Origin: Jiella pacifica
Lineage (GTDB): Bacteria > Pseudomonadota > Alphaproteobacteria > Rhizobiales > Rhizobiaceae
Assembly (NCBI RefSeq): GCF_010500815.1
Contig: NZ_JAAAMG010000021.1
Coordinates: 39,159 to 103,158 of the forward strand
DNA: 64,000 nucleotides
Direction: 5' to 3'
A program made the position numbers and the translations under genes. This document shows, one piece after another, positions 29,550 to 39,547 of this stretch. The notes under the pieces were generated by a model that was not told the DNA's origin, made no database searches, and saw nothing but the letters and a program-made list of their open reading frames with translations. The first letter of the stretch is position 1. Each line of letters starts with the position of its first letter.

Positions 29550-29728
29550 ACGGTGACGACGGAGGGTGAGGATCCTCTCTCGGGGACCGCAGGAAGGGGC
29601 GCATCGGGTCTCGGTGAGCGCGTCCCGAAGCGGCGACGACCCGTTGCCTGAGAAGGCGGCGTTGACTCTGCGTGAAGAATCTTCCGACAGCCGCTGAACC
29701 ACTCGCCGTGATTCCCGTTTGGCGAGTC

Positions 29729-30763
29729 ATGAGCACCCCACGCGCCTATTGGACCGGCCATATCCGGCTGTCTCTCGTCTCCTTCCCGGTTCGTCTCTTC
29801 GCCGCGACGAGCCCGGCACGGACGATTCAACTCCACCAGTACGACAAGAACACCGGGCAGCGAATCCGCTACCAGAAGGTGTCGGAAAAGGACGAGGACC
29901 CGGTCGAGAGCGACGACATCGTCAAGGGCTACGAATATGAGAAGGGCCGCTACGTCCCCATCGAGGACGAGGAGATCGAACGGCTGAAGGCCGAGAGCAA
30001 CCACGTCATCGAGCTGACCCAGTTCACCGACGCCGCCGACATCGATCCGATCTATTACGACCGGCCCTATTACATCGCCCCGGACGAGGACGGGGTGCAG
30101 GATGCCTATGTCACGATCCGCGAGGCACTGCGCAAGGCGAAGAAGGTCGCCCTGGGGCGGATCGTCATTGCCGGCAAGGAGCGGATCGCGGCGATCAAGC
30201 CCTGCGGCGACGGGCTGATGCTGGAGACCCTGCGCTATGCGCAGGAGGTGCGCGATGCCACGAAATTCTTCGACGAGGTGAAGGGCGGTGCCGCGATCGA
30301 CGACGAGCAGCTCGAACTCGCCCAACTCCTGATCGACAAGAAGTCCAAGCCCTTCGATCCGAAGTCGTTCCACGACACCTATCAGCAGGGGCTGATGGAG
30401 ATCATCAAGGCAAAGGTCGCGGGCAAGGAGCCCCAGGCGGAAGAGGCGCCGGAGGAAGACGGCGGCAACGTCATCGACATCATGGACGCGCTGAGGAAGA
30501 GCCTCGAGCAGTCGGGCGGCAGCGGCAAGGGGTCGAAGGCCTCTGCCGGTGCGAAATCCTCCGCTTCGGGGACGAAGGCCGCCGGGTCGAAGTCCGCGTC
30601 GTCGAAGACCTCTTCCTCGTCGAAGGCGAAATCCTCAGGATCCGCCAAGTCCGGCTCGAAAGCGCCCGCCTCGAAGAGCACTTCGTCCGGCGACGGGAAA
30701 ACGTCGTCGAAGACGGCCGCGAAGAAATCGGGTGGCCGGTCGAAGAGTTCCAAGGCAGCGTAA
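29729..30763 (+). CDS. ku: non-homologous end-joining protein Ku
   Basis: A 344-residue bacterial Ku that binds DNA ends and recruits LigD. It opens AYWTGHIRLSLVSFPVRLF, and has GKRYV-like YEKGRYVPIEDEEIERLK, the family segment DPIYYDRPYYIAPDE and GRIVIAGKERIAAIKP. After residue 255 there is a long Ser/Lys/Ala-rich tail, suited to DNA binding. The ATG at 29729 begins the conserved fold; a GTG at 29672 would add a leader without similarity. It lies 3 bp before ligD. Confidence 0.95.
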   Translation: MSTPRAYWTGHIRLSLVSFPVRLFAATSPARTIQLHQYDKNTGQRIRYQKVSEKDEDPVESDDIVKGYEYEKGRYVPIEDEEIERLKAESNHVIELTQFTDAADIDPIYYDRPYYIAPDEDGVQDAYVTIREALRKAKKVALGRIVIAGKERIAAIKPCGDGLMLETLRYAQEVRDATKFFDEVKGGAAIDDEQLELAQLLIDKKSKPFDPKSFHDTYQQGLMEIIKAKVAGKEPQAEEAPEEDGGNVIDIMDALRKSLEQSGGSGKGSKASAGAKSSASGTKAAGSKSASSKTSSSSKAKSSGSAKSGSKAPASKSTSSGDGKTSSKTAAKKSGGRSKSSKAA

Positions 30764-30766
30764 GCG

Positions 30767-33535
30767 ATGGCCTCGCTCGAAACCTACAATCAGAAACGCA
30801 ACTTCTCCCGCACGAAGGAGCCTCAGGGAAAGGCCGATGGCAAGGCAGGACGGAAGGCCGGGCAAACAGAGGGTCGGGGCTATCTCGTCCAGAAGCATGA
30901 CGCGACCCGGCTGCATTACGACTTCCGCCTCGAGCATGACGGGGTGCTGCTCTCCTGGGCCGTCACCAAGGGGCCGAGCTACAACCCCTCGGACAAGCGC
31001 CTCGCCGTCCGCACCGAGGACCACCCGCTGGATTACGGCTCCTTCGAGGGCACGATCCCCAAGGGCCAGTATGGCGGCGGCACGGTCATGCTCTGGGACA
31101 CCGGCACGTGGTCGCCACTTGGCGACGTCGCCGAGGGGTTGGAGCGGGGCGAGCTGAAATTCGAGGTCTCCGGCGAGCGGCTGAAGGGCCGCTGGGTGCT
31201 CGTTCGGATGAAGCCGCGAAAGAAGGAAAAGCGCGAGAACTGGCTGCTGATCAAGGAAAAGGACGATCTGGCCCGTCCGGATGAGGACGGCGAGGACTTT
31301 CTTCAGGGCGAGACGACCAGCGTGAAGACAGGCCGCTCGATGGAGGAGATCGCCGTCGAGGAAGGCGGCGAGGGCGGCGACCAGTGGTCGAGCGACGCGA
31401 CCCGCGGCAAGGGCGGCCGGACGTCCGCTTCGGGCCGGCGCAAGGGCAAGGCCGAGAGGCCGAAGGCGGCGGCAGGATCCAACGCGAAGAAAGGAAGCGG
31501 GGCTGCGAAGGCCGTCTCGCTGGATGCCCTCGCCGGGACCTACGGCAAGCCGCAGCTCGCGACCCTCGTCGACGAGCCACCGCAGGCCGAAGGCTGGCTG
31601 CACGAGATCAAGTTCGACGGCTATCGCCTGCTTGCCCTGGTCGGCGGCGGCGAGGCGCGGCTGCTCACCCGCAACGGCAAGGACTGGACGGCAAAGTTCG
31701 GCCGCCTCGCCAAGACGTTCGAGAAGCTCGACGTCACCGACGGGGTCTTCGACATGGAGGCCGTGGTTCTCGATGATCACGGCCGCTCCGACTTTCAGAT
31801 GCTGCAGAACGTCCTGTCCGAGGAGACCGACCGGGGGATCGTCGCCTTCGTCTTCGACTGCCTGCATCTGGATGGCGAGGACTTGACAGGCGAGCCGCTG
31901 ACGAGCCGCAAGGAGCGGCTGAAGGCGGTTCTCGGTGACCAGGGAAAGCAGGCGAAATCGATCCTGCGCTATTCAGACCACATAGAGGGCAAAGGCGACC
32001 AGATGATCGCCCGCTCCTGTTCGATGGGCCTCGAGGGCGTGATCTCGAAGAAGGCCGATGCGCCCTATCGCGCCGGCCGGACGAAGAGCTGGCTGAAGTC
32101 GAAATGCATCAAGCGGCAGGAATTCGTCATCGTCGGCTTCACCAAGGCTGCCGGCGGCGCCCGGGCGATCGGGGCGCTGCATCTCGGCTATTCGGGCGAC
32201 GACGGTCTCGTCTATGCCGGGAAGGTCGGCACCGGCTTTTCCGACGTCTCGGCCCAGGCGCTGCGCGACCGGCTGGACGCGATGACCCGCAAGACGCCGC
32301 CGGTGGAGAACCTGTCTGCCGCCGAAAAACGCGGTGCGACCTGGGTGACGCCGACGCTGCTCTGCGAAATCGCCTTCACCGAATGGACGAGCGAGGGAAA
32401 GATCCGCCACCCCTCCTTCAAGGGCCTGCGCGACGACAAGCCGGCCGAGGAGGTGACGCGAGAGACGCCGCAGGACGAGGAGGAAGCGGTCGAGGAAGCG
32501 GCAAGCGAGGCCGCCGGGAAAGGCGAGACGTCGAAGCGCACGGCTGCGAAGCGTTCATCTGTAAAGCCCGCGAAAGCCGCGGCATCCGAGGCGAAGCCGG
32601 CGGCGAAGTCCGAGCCCGCGCCGAAGAAGAAGCGGTCGGACAAGCCGATCAGCGTCGCCGGCGTGACGATCACCCATCCCGACCGGCCGATCTTCGGCGA
32701 GGAGGACGGGCCGACCAAGGGTGATCTTGCAGAATATTACGGCAAGGTGGCGAGCCTGATCCTGGCCGACATCGCCGGCCATCCGGTGTCGATCCTGCGT
32801 TGTCCCGGCGGCGTCGGCGAGGAGTGCTTCTTTCAGCGCTCAGTCGGCAAGGGCTGGGGCGCGGAGATCAGGCCCGTCGACGTCACCCATGACGGCAAGA
32901 CCACCGAGTATTTCCATGTCGATGACGAGAAGGGGCTGCTCGAACTCGCCCAGATGGGCGGCATCGAACTGCATCCCTGGGCCTCGGAGGTGGGTAAGGT
33001 CGACGTGCCGGACCGCCTCGTTTTCGATCTCGACCCGGACGAGGGCATTCCCTTCGAGGCGGTGAAGCTGGCAGCCCAGGATCTCGGCAACCGCCTGGAT
33101 GGGCTCGGCCTCGACAGCTTCGTCAAATGCACCGGCGGCAAGGGGCTCCATGTGGTGGTGCCGATCACCCCACGCCGCGAGTTTCCCGAGATCAAGGCCT
33201 TCGCCGCGGCCTTCGCCGAAAAAATGGTCCGCGACGCCCCGAAAGCCTATGTCGCGACGATGTCGAAGGCCAAGCGCAAGGGCCGGATCTTCATCGACTA
33301 TTTCCGCAACGACCACGCGGCGACGTCGATCGCCGACTATTCGGTGCGGGCCCGGCCCGGCGCCCGCTGCGCCGTGCCGCTCGCCTGGGAGGAACTCGAC
33401 GGCCTCGAATCCGCCGACGCCTTCACCATGGAGCGGGTGATCGCCCGCATCGAGGCGGGCGATGCTTATGAACGGCCGACCACGCGCCAGTCGATCACCA
33501 AGAAGATGCAGGCCGCGCTCGGGTTGAAGGGCTGA
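30767..33535 (+). CDS. ligD: multifunctional DNA ligase D (3'-phosphoesterase, ligase, polymerase)
   Basis: A 922-residue LigD in the order phosphoesterase-ligase-polymerase. The 3'-phosphoesterase (about 37-190) contains HDATRLHYDFRLEHDGVLLS. The ATP-dependent ligase has the adenylated Lys K282 in EIKFDGYRLLAL and DMEAVVLDDHGRSDF. The primase-polymerase starts near 625 (GVTITHPDRPIFG) with FDLDPDEGIPF holding the catalytic Asp pair. Basic, low-complexity linkers separate domains around 215-245 and 565-625. With Ku it repairs double-strand breaks. Confidence 0.96.
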   Translation: MASLETYNQKRNFSRTKEPQGKADGKAGRKAGQTEGRGYLVQKHDATRLHYDFRLEHDGVLLSWAVTKGPSYNPSDKRLAVRTEDHPLDYGSFEGTIPKGQYGGGTVMLWDTGTWSPLGDVAEGLERGELKFEVSGERLKGRWVLVRMKPRKKEKRENWLLIKEKDDLARPDEDGEDFLQGETTSVKTGRSMEEIAVEEGGEGGDQWSSDATRGKGGRTSASGRRKGKAERPKAAAGSNAKKGSGAAKAVSLDALAGTYGKPQLATLVDEPPQAEGWLHEIKFDGYRLLALVGGGEARLLTRNGKDWTAKFGRLAKTFEKLDVTDGVFDMEAVVLDDHGRSDFQMLQNVLSEETDRGIVAFVFDCLHLDGEDLTGEPLTSRKERLKAVLGDQGKQAKSILRYSDHIEGKGDQMIARSCSMGLEGVISKKADAPYRAGRTKSWLKSKCIKRQEFVIVGFTKAAGGARAIGALHLGYSGDDGLVYAGKVGTGFSDVSAQALRDRLDAMTRKTPPVENLSAAEKRGATWVTPTLLCEIAFTEWTSEGKIRHPSFKGLRDDKPAEEVTRETPQDEEEAVEEAASEAAGKGETSKRTAAKRSSVKPAKAAASEAKPAAKSEPAPKKKRSDKPISVAGVTITHPDRPIFGEEDGPTKGDLAEYYGKVASLILADIAGHPVSILRCPGGVGEECFFQRSVGKGWGAEIRPVDVTHDGKTTEYFHVDDEKGLLELAQMGGIELHPWASEVGKVDVPDRLVFDLDPDEGIPFEAVKLAAQDLGNRLDGLGLDSFVKCTGGKGLHVVVPITPRREFPEIKAFAAAFAEKMVRDAPKAYVATMSKAKRKGRIFIDYFRNDHAATSIADYSVRARPGARCAVPLAWEELDGLESADAFTMERVIARIEAGDAYERPTTRQSITKKMQAALGLKG

Positions 33536-33561
33536 GGGAGCCCGGCTCCAGGGCCGTCCGA

Positions 33562-34713
33562 TCAGTCTCGCTCATCCATCCCGCCAGCGTCCGCCACGAG
33601 CTTGAGATGATGGTCCGCGTCGCCGAAGGCGAGGTCGATCATCGCCTGGCGCTTGAAGTGGTGGGCGATCTCGTACTCCATGGTGACGCCGACGCCGCCG
33701 TGCAGCTGCACGGCGTTCTGGCCGATGAAGCGGCCGGAGCGGCCGATCTGCACCTTGGCCGCCGAGATCGCCGCGCGCCGCGCCGCCTCGTCTTCTTCCC
33801 CGGCATTCATCGCCGCGAAGATCGCCATCGACCGGGCCTGTTCGAGCGCCATGTACATCTCCGACGCCCGATGCTGCAGCACCTGGAAGGCGGCGATCGG
33901 CACGCCGAACTGCTTGCGCTCCTTGATGTAGGCGACGGTCAGCTCGACCATCCGCTCCATCGAGCCGACCGCTTCGGCGCAGAGCGCAGCGATGGTTTCG
34001 GCCTCGATCCTGGCGATCGCGGGCCAGGCGCCTTGCGGGTCGCCGAGGACTGCGTCCTGGGACACGAAGACATTCGCGAAGGACAGCTCTGCCGCGCGCA
34101 TCCCGTCCTGGGTTTCGAAGCCCCGGCGCGTCAGGCCCTCGGCATCGGCCGGAAGGTGGAAGAGGCCGAGCCCCGCCGCCTCGCCCGGCGCGCCGGCGGT
34201 GCGGGCGGCGACGACGAAGCCGGTGGCCGTATCGCCGTGCAGCACCAGGGTCTTCTCCCCGTCAAGCCGGTATCCGCCGGCGTCCGGCCGGGCCGTCATG
34301 GCGATCCGCGCCAAGTCGTAGCGGGTGCCCCGTTCGGCGAAGGCGAAGGCGAGGCGGGACGATCCCTCGACGAGGCCGGGGACGATCGCGGCCCGCTGCT
34401 CGGCCGTGGCGGCATGGCGCAGCGCCGCGCCGGCCATGACGACCGAGGCGAGGTAAGGCTCGACCACGAGGGCGCGGCCGAACGCCTCCATGACAATCAT
34501 CGTCTGGACCGGACCGGCGCCGAGGCCGCCGTCCTCCTCGTCGAAGAGGATGGCGAGGAGGCCGAGCTCGGCGAAGGACTGCCAGATCTTTTCGGAGAAG
34601 CCGACGGCTTCGGCCCGGTGCTTCTCGCGGGCCTCGAAGCCGTATTCGGCGCGGAGCAGCCGGGTGACCGAGTCCTTGACGAGGCTCTGTTCCTCGGAGA
34701 GATCGAAATCCAT
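33562..34713 (-). CDS. acyl-CoA dehydrogenase
   Basis: A 383-residue flavoprotein of the acyl-CoA dehydrogenase family. It has the N-terminal helical domain (MDFDLSEEQSLVKDSVTRLL), a beta domain and a C-terminal helical domain with QFGVPIAAFQVLQHRASEMY, QLHGGVGVTMEYEIAHHFKR. It is the second gene of a pair with the one at 34820, a common arrangement for heteromeric or sequentially acting dehydrogenases. The acyl substrate is not evident. Confidence 0.85.
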   Translation of the reverse strand: MDFDLSEEQSLVKDSVTRLLRAEYGFEAREKHRAEAVGFSEKIWQSFAELGLLAILFDEEDGGLGAGPVQTMIVMEAFGRALVVEPYLASVVMAGAALRHAATAEQRAAIVPGLVEGSSRLAFAFAERGTRYDLARIAMTARPDAGGYRLDGEKTLVLHGDTATGFVVAARTAGAPGEAAGLGLFHLPADAEGLTRRGFETQDGMRAAELSFANVFVSQDAVLGDPQGAWPAIARIEAETIAALCAEAVGSMERMVELTVAYIKERKQFGVPIAAFQVLQHRASEMYMALEQARSMAIFAAMNAGEEDEAARRAAISAAKVQIGRSGRFIGQNAVQLHGGVGVTMEYEIAHHFKRQAMIDLAFGDADHHLKLVADAGGMDERD

Positions 34714-34819
34714 GGGGTTCCTCCCGGAAATTGTCGTCGATGGCCGGCCGCTTTTCCTTCGACGTCGGCGTCGACTTGATGTTCTGACGAGGCGGTGCCG
34801 AGGTCAGCCGAATCGAGGC

Positions 34820-36022
34820 TCAAAGCCCCAGGATCGCCTTGGCGATGATGTTCTTCTGGATCTCGTTGGAGCCGCCGTAGATCGACACCTTGCGCATGTT
34901 GAAATAGTTCGGCGCGATCGGGGCGGCGTAGTCCGGGCCGACCGGCGGCTCGTTGCGGCCTTCGATTTCCTCGGCTTCGTAGGGCAAAGCGAAGGGACCG
35001 ATCGCCTCCATCAGGAGTTCGGTCGTCGCCTGCTGGAGTTCGGTGCCCTTGATCTTCAGGATCGAGGAGGCCGGGTCCGGCTTGCCGTGGCCCCGCCGCG
35101 CCTCGGCGGAGACGACGCGAAGCTGGGTCATTTCCAGCGCCTTCAGTTCGATCTCGACTGCGGCGACCTTCTCGCGGAACCGTGGGTCGTCCCACACGAC
35201 GCCGGTGCCGGCCGGCTCGGCCTTGGCGATCTCCTTCAGCCGGCGGATGCGCTCCTTGGTGGCGCCGACGCCGGCGATGCCCGTGCGCTCGTTGCCGAGC
35301 AGGAATTTGGCGTAGTCCCAGCCCCTGTTTTCCTCGCCGACGAGGTTGTCCGCCGGCACTCGCACATCATCGAAGAACACCTCGTTGACCTCGTGGCCGC
35401 CTTCGATGGTGCGGATCGGACGGACGGTGATGCCCGGCGTCGTCATGTCGATGAGAAGGAAGGAGATGCCCATCTGCTTCTTCGGCGCGGCGGGATCGGT
35501 GCGCACCAGGCAGAAGATCCAGTCGGCATATTGGCCGAGGGTGGTCCAGGTCTTCTGGCCGTTGACCACATATTGATCACCCTCTCGGACGGCCCGCGTC
35601 GACAGGCCGGCGAGGTCGGAGCCGGCGCCGGGCTCGGAAAATCCCTGGCACCACCAGTCGTCGAGATTGGCGATGCGCGGCAGGAAGCGATCCTTCTGCT
35701 TCTCCGACCCGAAGGTGTAGATCACCGGCCCGACCATCGAATGGCCGAAGGGCAGCATCTGCGGGGCGGGCGCCCGCTGCATCTCGTCGAGAAAGATGTA
35801 CTGCCGGATCGGGTCCCAGCCGGTGCCGCCAAATTCGACCGGCCAATGGGGGACGGACCAGCCTTTTTCGTTGAGGATGCGGGTCCAGCGCACCAACTGG
35901 TCCTTGGAGACGTGGCGCCCGGCGCGCAGGGTCTCCTGCGCGTCCTTCGGCACGTTCTCGGCGATGAAGGCGCGTACCTCTGCACGAAATTCGGTCTCAT
36001 CAGGGGTGAATTTCAGGTCCAT
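34820..36022 (-). CDS. acyl-CoA dehydrogenase
   Basis: A 400-residue acyl-CoA dehydrogenase with QGFSEPGAGSDLAGLSTRAV, the FAD-contact strand, and WTTLGQYADW. The C-terminal IYGGSNEIQKNIIAKAILGL is a diagnostic ending. It is upstream of a second dehydrogenase on the same strand with 106 bp between. It is divergent from the SRPBCC gene. Substrate specificity cannot be read from sequence. Confidence 0.9.
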   Translation of the reverse strand: MDLKFTPDETEFRAEVRAFIAENVPKDAQETLRAGRHVSKDQLVRWTRILNEKGWSVPHWPVEFGGTGWDPIRQYIFLDEMQRAPAPQMLPFGHSMVGPVIYTFGSEKQKDRFLPRIANLDDWWCQGFSEPGAGSDLAGLSTRAVREGDQYVVNGQKTWTTLGQYADWIFCLVRTDPAAPKKQMGISFLLIDMTTPGITVRPIRTIEGGHEVNEVFFDDVRVPADNLVGEENRGWDYAKFLLGNERTGIAGVGATKERIRRLKEIAKAEPAGTGVVWDDPRFREKVAAVEIELKALEMTQLRVVSAEARRGHGKPDPASSILKIKGTELQQATTELLMEAIGPFALPYEAEEIEGRNEPPVGPDYAAPIAPNYFNMRKVSIYGGSNEIQKNIIAKAILGL

Positions 36023-36258
36023 CGATCGTCCTCCCGTTTTTGCGGCTGGTCATAGGGGCCTCTCGCCGCCGCTTTTGGCTTTCCGCATGCATCCGCCGGG
36101 TCAGCGCTTCAAGCACATTAATTGACGCGAACGTAAGAGTAAATTCGCCACCACGCCTCCGGTCGACAGCCGGGACTTTTCCTCGTGCCAGGATGTGACT
36201 AGGGTTCGCGCGACCATTGGTTCGGGCGGGCACCGAATCGCACAGAGGAGAGTGGTCT

Positions 36259-36795
36259 TTGTTGAGAAGATTGGCGGCCTTCGTCGTCGCGCTGTTGATG
36301 CTGCCGGGGCTCGCCGCGGCCCATGGCCCGACGCGCCAGAAGGCGAGCGAGACGATCACCATCGATGCTGCGCCGGACAAGGTCTGGGCGGCGATCGCAG
36401 ATTTCGGCGACATGTCCTGGCATCCGCGGATCGCCATGGTCGACGCGCCGAAAGGCAACGAGAAAGGCTCGGTGCGGACCCTCGGCTTCACCTCCGGCGG
36501 ATTGATGGAGGAGGAACTTTCCAAATACGACGCCGAGAAGATGACCTATTCCACCTTCATCGGCCATGTGAACACCGACCTCCTGCCGGCGACGAACTAT
36601 TCCGCGACGATCACCGTCAAGCCGGCCGACGGCGGGGCGAAGTCGGAGGTCACCTGGCGCGCCGCCTTCTATCGCGGCTATCCGAACAACGAACCGCCGG
36701 CCGAACTCAATGACGAGGCGGCGGTGAAGGGGGTGAGCGCCTTCATCACCGAGGGGCTGGAAAGCCTGAAGAAAAAGGTCGAATCGGGCTCGTGA
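36259..36795 (+). CDS. exported SRPBCC (START-like) family protein, TTG start
   Basis: A 178-residue protein with a signal peptide (LLRRLAAFVVALLMLPGLAAA) followed by an SRPBCC fold beginning SETITIDAAPDKVWAAIADF, a lipid- or cofactor-binding hydrophobic cage. No ATG lies in a sensible place; a TTG at 36259 has AGAGGAGAG about 7 bp before it and starts directly at the signal peptide, so it is chosen. Its stop overlaps the next GTG. Similar proteins occur beside quinoprotein dehydrogenases; the function is unknown. Confidence 0.75.
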   Translation: MLRRLAAFVVALLMLPGLAAAHGPTRQKASETITIDAAPDKVWAAIADFGDMSWHPRIAMVDAPKGNEKGSVRTLGFTSGGLMEEELSKYDAEKMTYSTFIGHVNTDLLPATNYSATITVKPADGGAKSEVTWRAAFYRGYPNNEPPAELNDEAAVKGVSAFITEGLESLKKKVESGS

Positions 36796-37799
36796 GCGGG
36801 CGCTTTCATCGGTGGCGCCGGGAGACCGTGTTCGGCCTCGCCGCGTTCGTCGCATTTGCCGGGGGCGGGCCCGCGTCTGCCGGCGACGTCGGCTATGTGA
36901 CCAGCCAGGAAGCCGAAACGCTCTCCTTCGTCGACCTCGACCGGATGAAGGTCGAGGCGACGATCAGCATCCCCGGCAAGCCCGCCGGCATCGCCGTCAG
37001 CCGCGACGGCCGCCGCGCCTATGTGTCGCAGCCGGACTCGCGGCAGATTGCCATCGTCGACACGGTGTCCCGCAAGCTGATCGGCGAGGTCGACGTCGGT
37101 GGCGGGCCGCTGGGCATCGCCGTTCATCCGTCGGGCTCGCCGGTCTACGTCGCCGACTGGTATTCCCACTCGCTGCTTCTGGTCGATCCGGAAAAGCGGG
37201 CAGTCGTCGGAAGTTTCGAGACCGGCCAATCGCCGTCCGGCGTCGTGGTGTCGGCGAGCGGCGAGGTCGTCGTCACGGCCGACCGGGATTCCAACCAGAT
37301 CTCCTTCTTCGCGGCCAAGACCGGCGCGGTGATCGCACGGGTCCCCGTCGGAGAGCGCCCCTTCGGCGTGTCGTTTTCGCCGGACGGCGCCCGTGTCTAT
37401 GCGGCGAATGTCGGCTCGAACAGCGTCAGCGTGGTGGATGCGCGGGGCCATTTCGTCATCCGCACCGTGCCTGTGGGCTCGCACCCCTACGACGCTGTCG
37501 AGACGATGGATAAGGTCTTCGTCACCGATCAATATGGCGGCACGGTCACCGTGTTCGATCCGGCAAGCGGCGAGCGGATCGACCAGCTCGACTGCTGCGA
37601 CTATCCAGAAGGCATCGCGCCCGGCACCGACGGGGCCCACGTCTATGTCGCCAACTGGTTCGCCAACACGCTGGTGAAGCTCGATGCGACAAGCCTTAAG
37701 GAGGTCGGCAGCGTCGACGTGCCGGACGGCCCGCGGGCCTTCGGCGCATTCGTGCGGGCAGCGCCCGCAGCGCCGGAGGGCGAGACGGGAAGCGAGTGA
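36792..37799 (+). CDS. YncE-type beta-propeller protein, periplasmic (PQQ-linked cluster)
   Basis: A 335-residue protein with a signal peptide ending PASAG and about seven repeats of the type SPDGARVYAANVGSNSVSVVD, which make a beta-propeller. It resembles the beta-propeller proteins found beside PQQ-dependent catabolic clusters. The GTG start overlaps the SRPBCC stop. A CC pair (LDCCDYPEG) occurs in the last third. It probably assists the methanol dehydrogenase system in the periplasm; its direct role is unknown. Confidence 0.8.
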   Translation: MSGRFHRWRRETVFGLAAFVAFAGGGPASAGDVGYVTSQEAETLSFVDLDRMKVEATISIPGKPAGIAVSRDGRRAYVSQPDSRQIAIVDTVSRKLIGEVDVGGGPLGIAVHPSGSPVYVADWYSHSLLLVDPEKRAVVGSFETGQSPSGVVVSASGEVVVTADRDSNQISFFAAKTGAVIARVPVGERPFGVSFSPDGARVYAANVGSNSVSVVDARGHFVIRTVPVGSHPYDAVETMDKVFVTDQYGGTVTVFDPASGERIDQLDCCDYPEGIAPGTDGAHVYVANWFANTLVKLDATSLKEVGSVDVPDGPRAFGAFVRAAPAAPEGETGSE

Positions 37800-37941
37800 C
37801 CGGCGGAAAATCGGGAATCATTCCCGCCGAAATTTGCGGGACAACGGCCCTGACGCTCGCTCTGCGGGAGGCACGACGGTTTTCGGGCCGCAGGTAACGA
37901 AAGGCGCGGCCATGTGCCCGCCCGCTTCGGGAGGAAGCCAG

Positions 37942-38442
37942 ATGACGTCCATTCTTCACATGCGTTCGGCGCTTGCAGCGCTCGCGCTCGCCGGATCGCT
38001 CGTCGCCGGGCCGGCATTCCAGGCCGGTGCCCAGACGAGCGCGGCACCGGGCACCGGGCCGGAAAGCCCGGCCGCCGGCGATGCCGCGGCAAACACCATG
38101 AGCGGCGAGGCGGCGGGCGCCACCCGCATCCCGACGGAACCGGCCGAGCGCACCTCCGTCACCCGTGGCGACTATCCGACGGCGGCCATCGCCGACTATG
38201 TCTTCGCCTGCATGGCGACCAACGGCGAGACCCAGTCGGCGCTCGATCAGTGCTCCTGCTCCTTCGACGTCGTCGCCTCGATCATCCCCTATGATCGCTA
38301 CGTCGAGGCCTCGACCTGGCTTTCCATGCGCCAGGTCACCGGCGAGAAGGGGGCGCTCTTCAAGGAGTCGGCCGAGTCGAAGGCCGCGATCGGCGACCTT
38401 CGGCGCGCCCAGGCGGAAGCGGAGATCCGGTGCTTCGAATAG
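37942..38442 (+). CDS. exported Cys-containing protein of unknown function in the xox region
   Basis: A 166-residue protein with a strong ribosome site (GGGAGGAAGCCAG) and a signal peptide that ends near FQAGAQT. A Pro/Ala/Gly-rich spacer of about 50 residues follows. The folded part has four Cys: YVFACMATNG, DQCSCSFDVV and the C-terminal IRCFE, suggesting two disulfides or a metal/heme site, though no CxxCH is present. I do not recognise the family. Its position next to quinoprotein accessory genes suggests a periplasmic role in methanol oxidation. Confidence 0.7.
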   Translation: MTSILHMRSALAALALAGSLVAGPAFQAGAQTSAAPGTGPESPAAGDAAANTMSGEAAGATRIPTEPAERTSVTRGDYPTAAIADYVFACMATNGETQSALDQCSCSFDVVASIIPYDRYVEASTWLSMRQVTGEKGALFKESAESKAAIGDLRRAQAEAEIRCFE

Positions 38443-38458
38443 ACGGCCTTCGCTCTCT

Positions 38459-39301
38459 CTACGATTGTTCGCCCGTGAAGGTCTTCTCGAACACCTTGCC
38501 TTCGGTGTCGGAGGCCTTCGCATGGAACGGGCCCGCGGCGTCTGCGCCATAGGCGAAGCGGAAGCTCGGATCCTCCGAGATCGAGATGCCGCCGGTCATG
38601 GTGAAGAGCGGCCTGCCGCCCTTGTCGACTTGAAGGTCGGTGACGAAGTGGGCGGGGATGTAGAGCAGCGTCACCTGGTCCTTCTGCAGACCCGAATTGT
38701 TGGGGTGGCGGATCATCAGTTGCGCCTCGTGGACCGACGCCCCGTCGGCGTCGAATTGGCGCATCTTCATCTTTCCCATCTCTTTCGCCGCGACCTCCGG
38801 ATCCTTCGCCGCCGGCGCGGCGCAGCCGCCGGCCGCCTTCACGAAGGTCTTGGTCACGAAGAGCTTGCCGTCTGCCGTCTCGGCGACGGCGTGGATGTCG
38901 GTATAGGCATTCACCCGCACCCTGGTCGACAAGGTGCGAATGTCGGCGCCCTGTGCAAATTCGAAGGTGGCTGCGACGGGCGAAGGATTCTCGTCGATGA
39001 CGAGGGTGACCTTACGCACGTCCATCTTCGGATCGAAGCTGAGCGTCACCGGCACGATGGCCGGATCGGTCGCCCGCTTCGGCGCCTCGATGGCGATGGT
39101 GTCCGTGCCTTCGACGAGTTCCCTGTCGCCGAAGAGGTCCGGCCTCAGATCGGCCCAGGCCGAGCTCGCTTCGGCGGCCTTCTGTTCCGGCGAGAGCGCG
39201 GTTTGCGCAGCGGCCGGTCCGGCAATCGCCAGCACGAAAATCGCCGATGCGGCGAGGGCTGCGCCCCGGGACGTCGTGCGATTCCTGCCGTTCCTGGTCA
39301 T
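38459..39301 (-). CDS. quinoprotein dehydrogenase-associated SoxYZ-like carrier protein
   Basis: A 280-residue exported protein: signal peptide ending PAAAQ, then a SoxY-like half with the carrier motif KAAGGCAAPA near residue 170, then a SoxZ-like half. Fused SoxYZ proteins of this type accompany PQQ-dependent dehydrogenases. The Cys on the flexible GGC segment is the presumed attachment site. It is on the opposite strand to xoxF, next to the metallohydrolase gene. Confidence 0.85.
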   Translation of the reverse strand: MTRNGRNRTTSRGAALAASAIFVLAIAGPAAAQTALSPEQKAAEASSAWADLRPDLFGDRELVEGTDTIAIEAPKRATDPAIVPVTLSFDPKMDVRKVTLVIDENPSPVAATFEFAQGADIRTLSTRVRVNAYTDIHAVAETADGKLFVTKTFVKAAGGCAAPAAKDPEVAAKEMGKMKMRQFDADGASVHEAQLMIRHPNNSGLQKDQVTLLYIPAHFVTDLQVDKGGRPLFTMTGGISISEDPSFRFAYGADAAGPFHAKASDTEGKVFEKTFTGEQS

Positions 39302-39547
39302 GACTTTCCTCCCATGGATCTTCGATCTGATGGCGCGCGAACTCCCATTCGCGTCGGCGGTCAGAATTCAAGGCGCTCCGACCGCCGCTCTCACAGCCTC
39401 CGTCGCAATGTCGCCCGCCTTGGCCTCTGCGGCAAGCTTCGAGACTTTCACGGAAGTGGGAACGTCCCGATGCCGACGTCACCGCCTTGCCGCTCTGCGG
39501 CGCGGCCCCACCGTTCGCCTGGGAGTTATCAACGACGCGGCGGGAGA

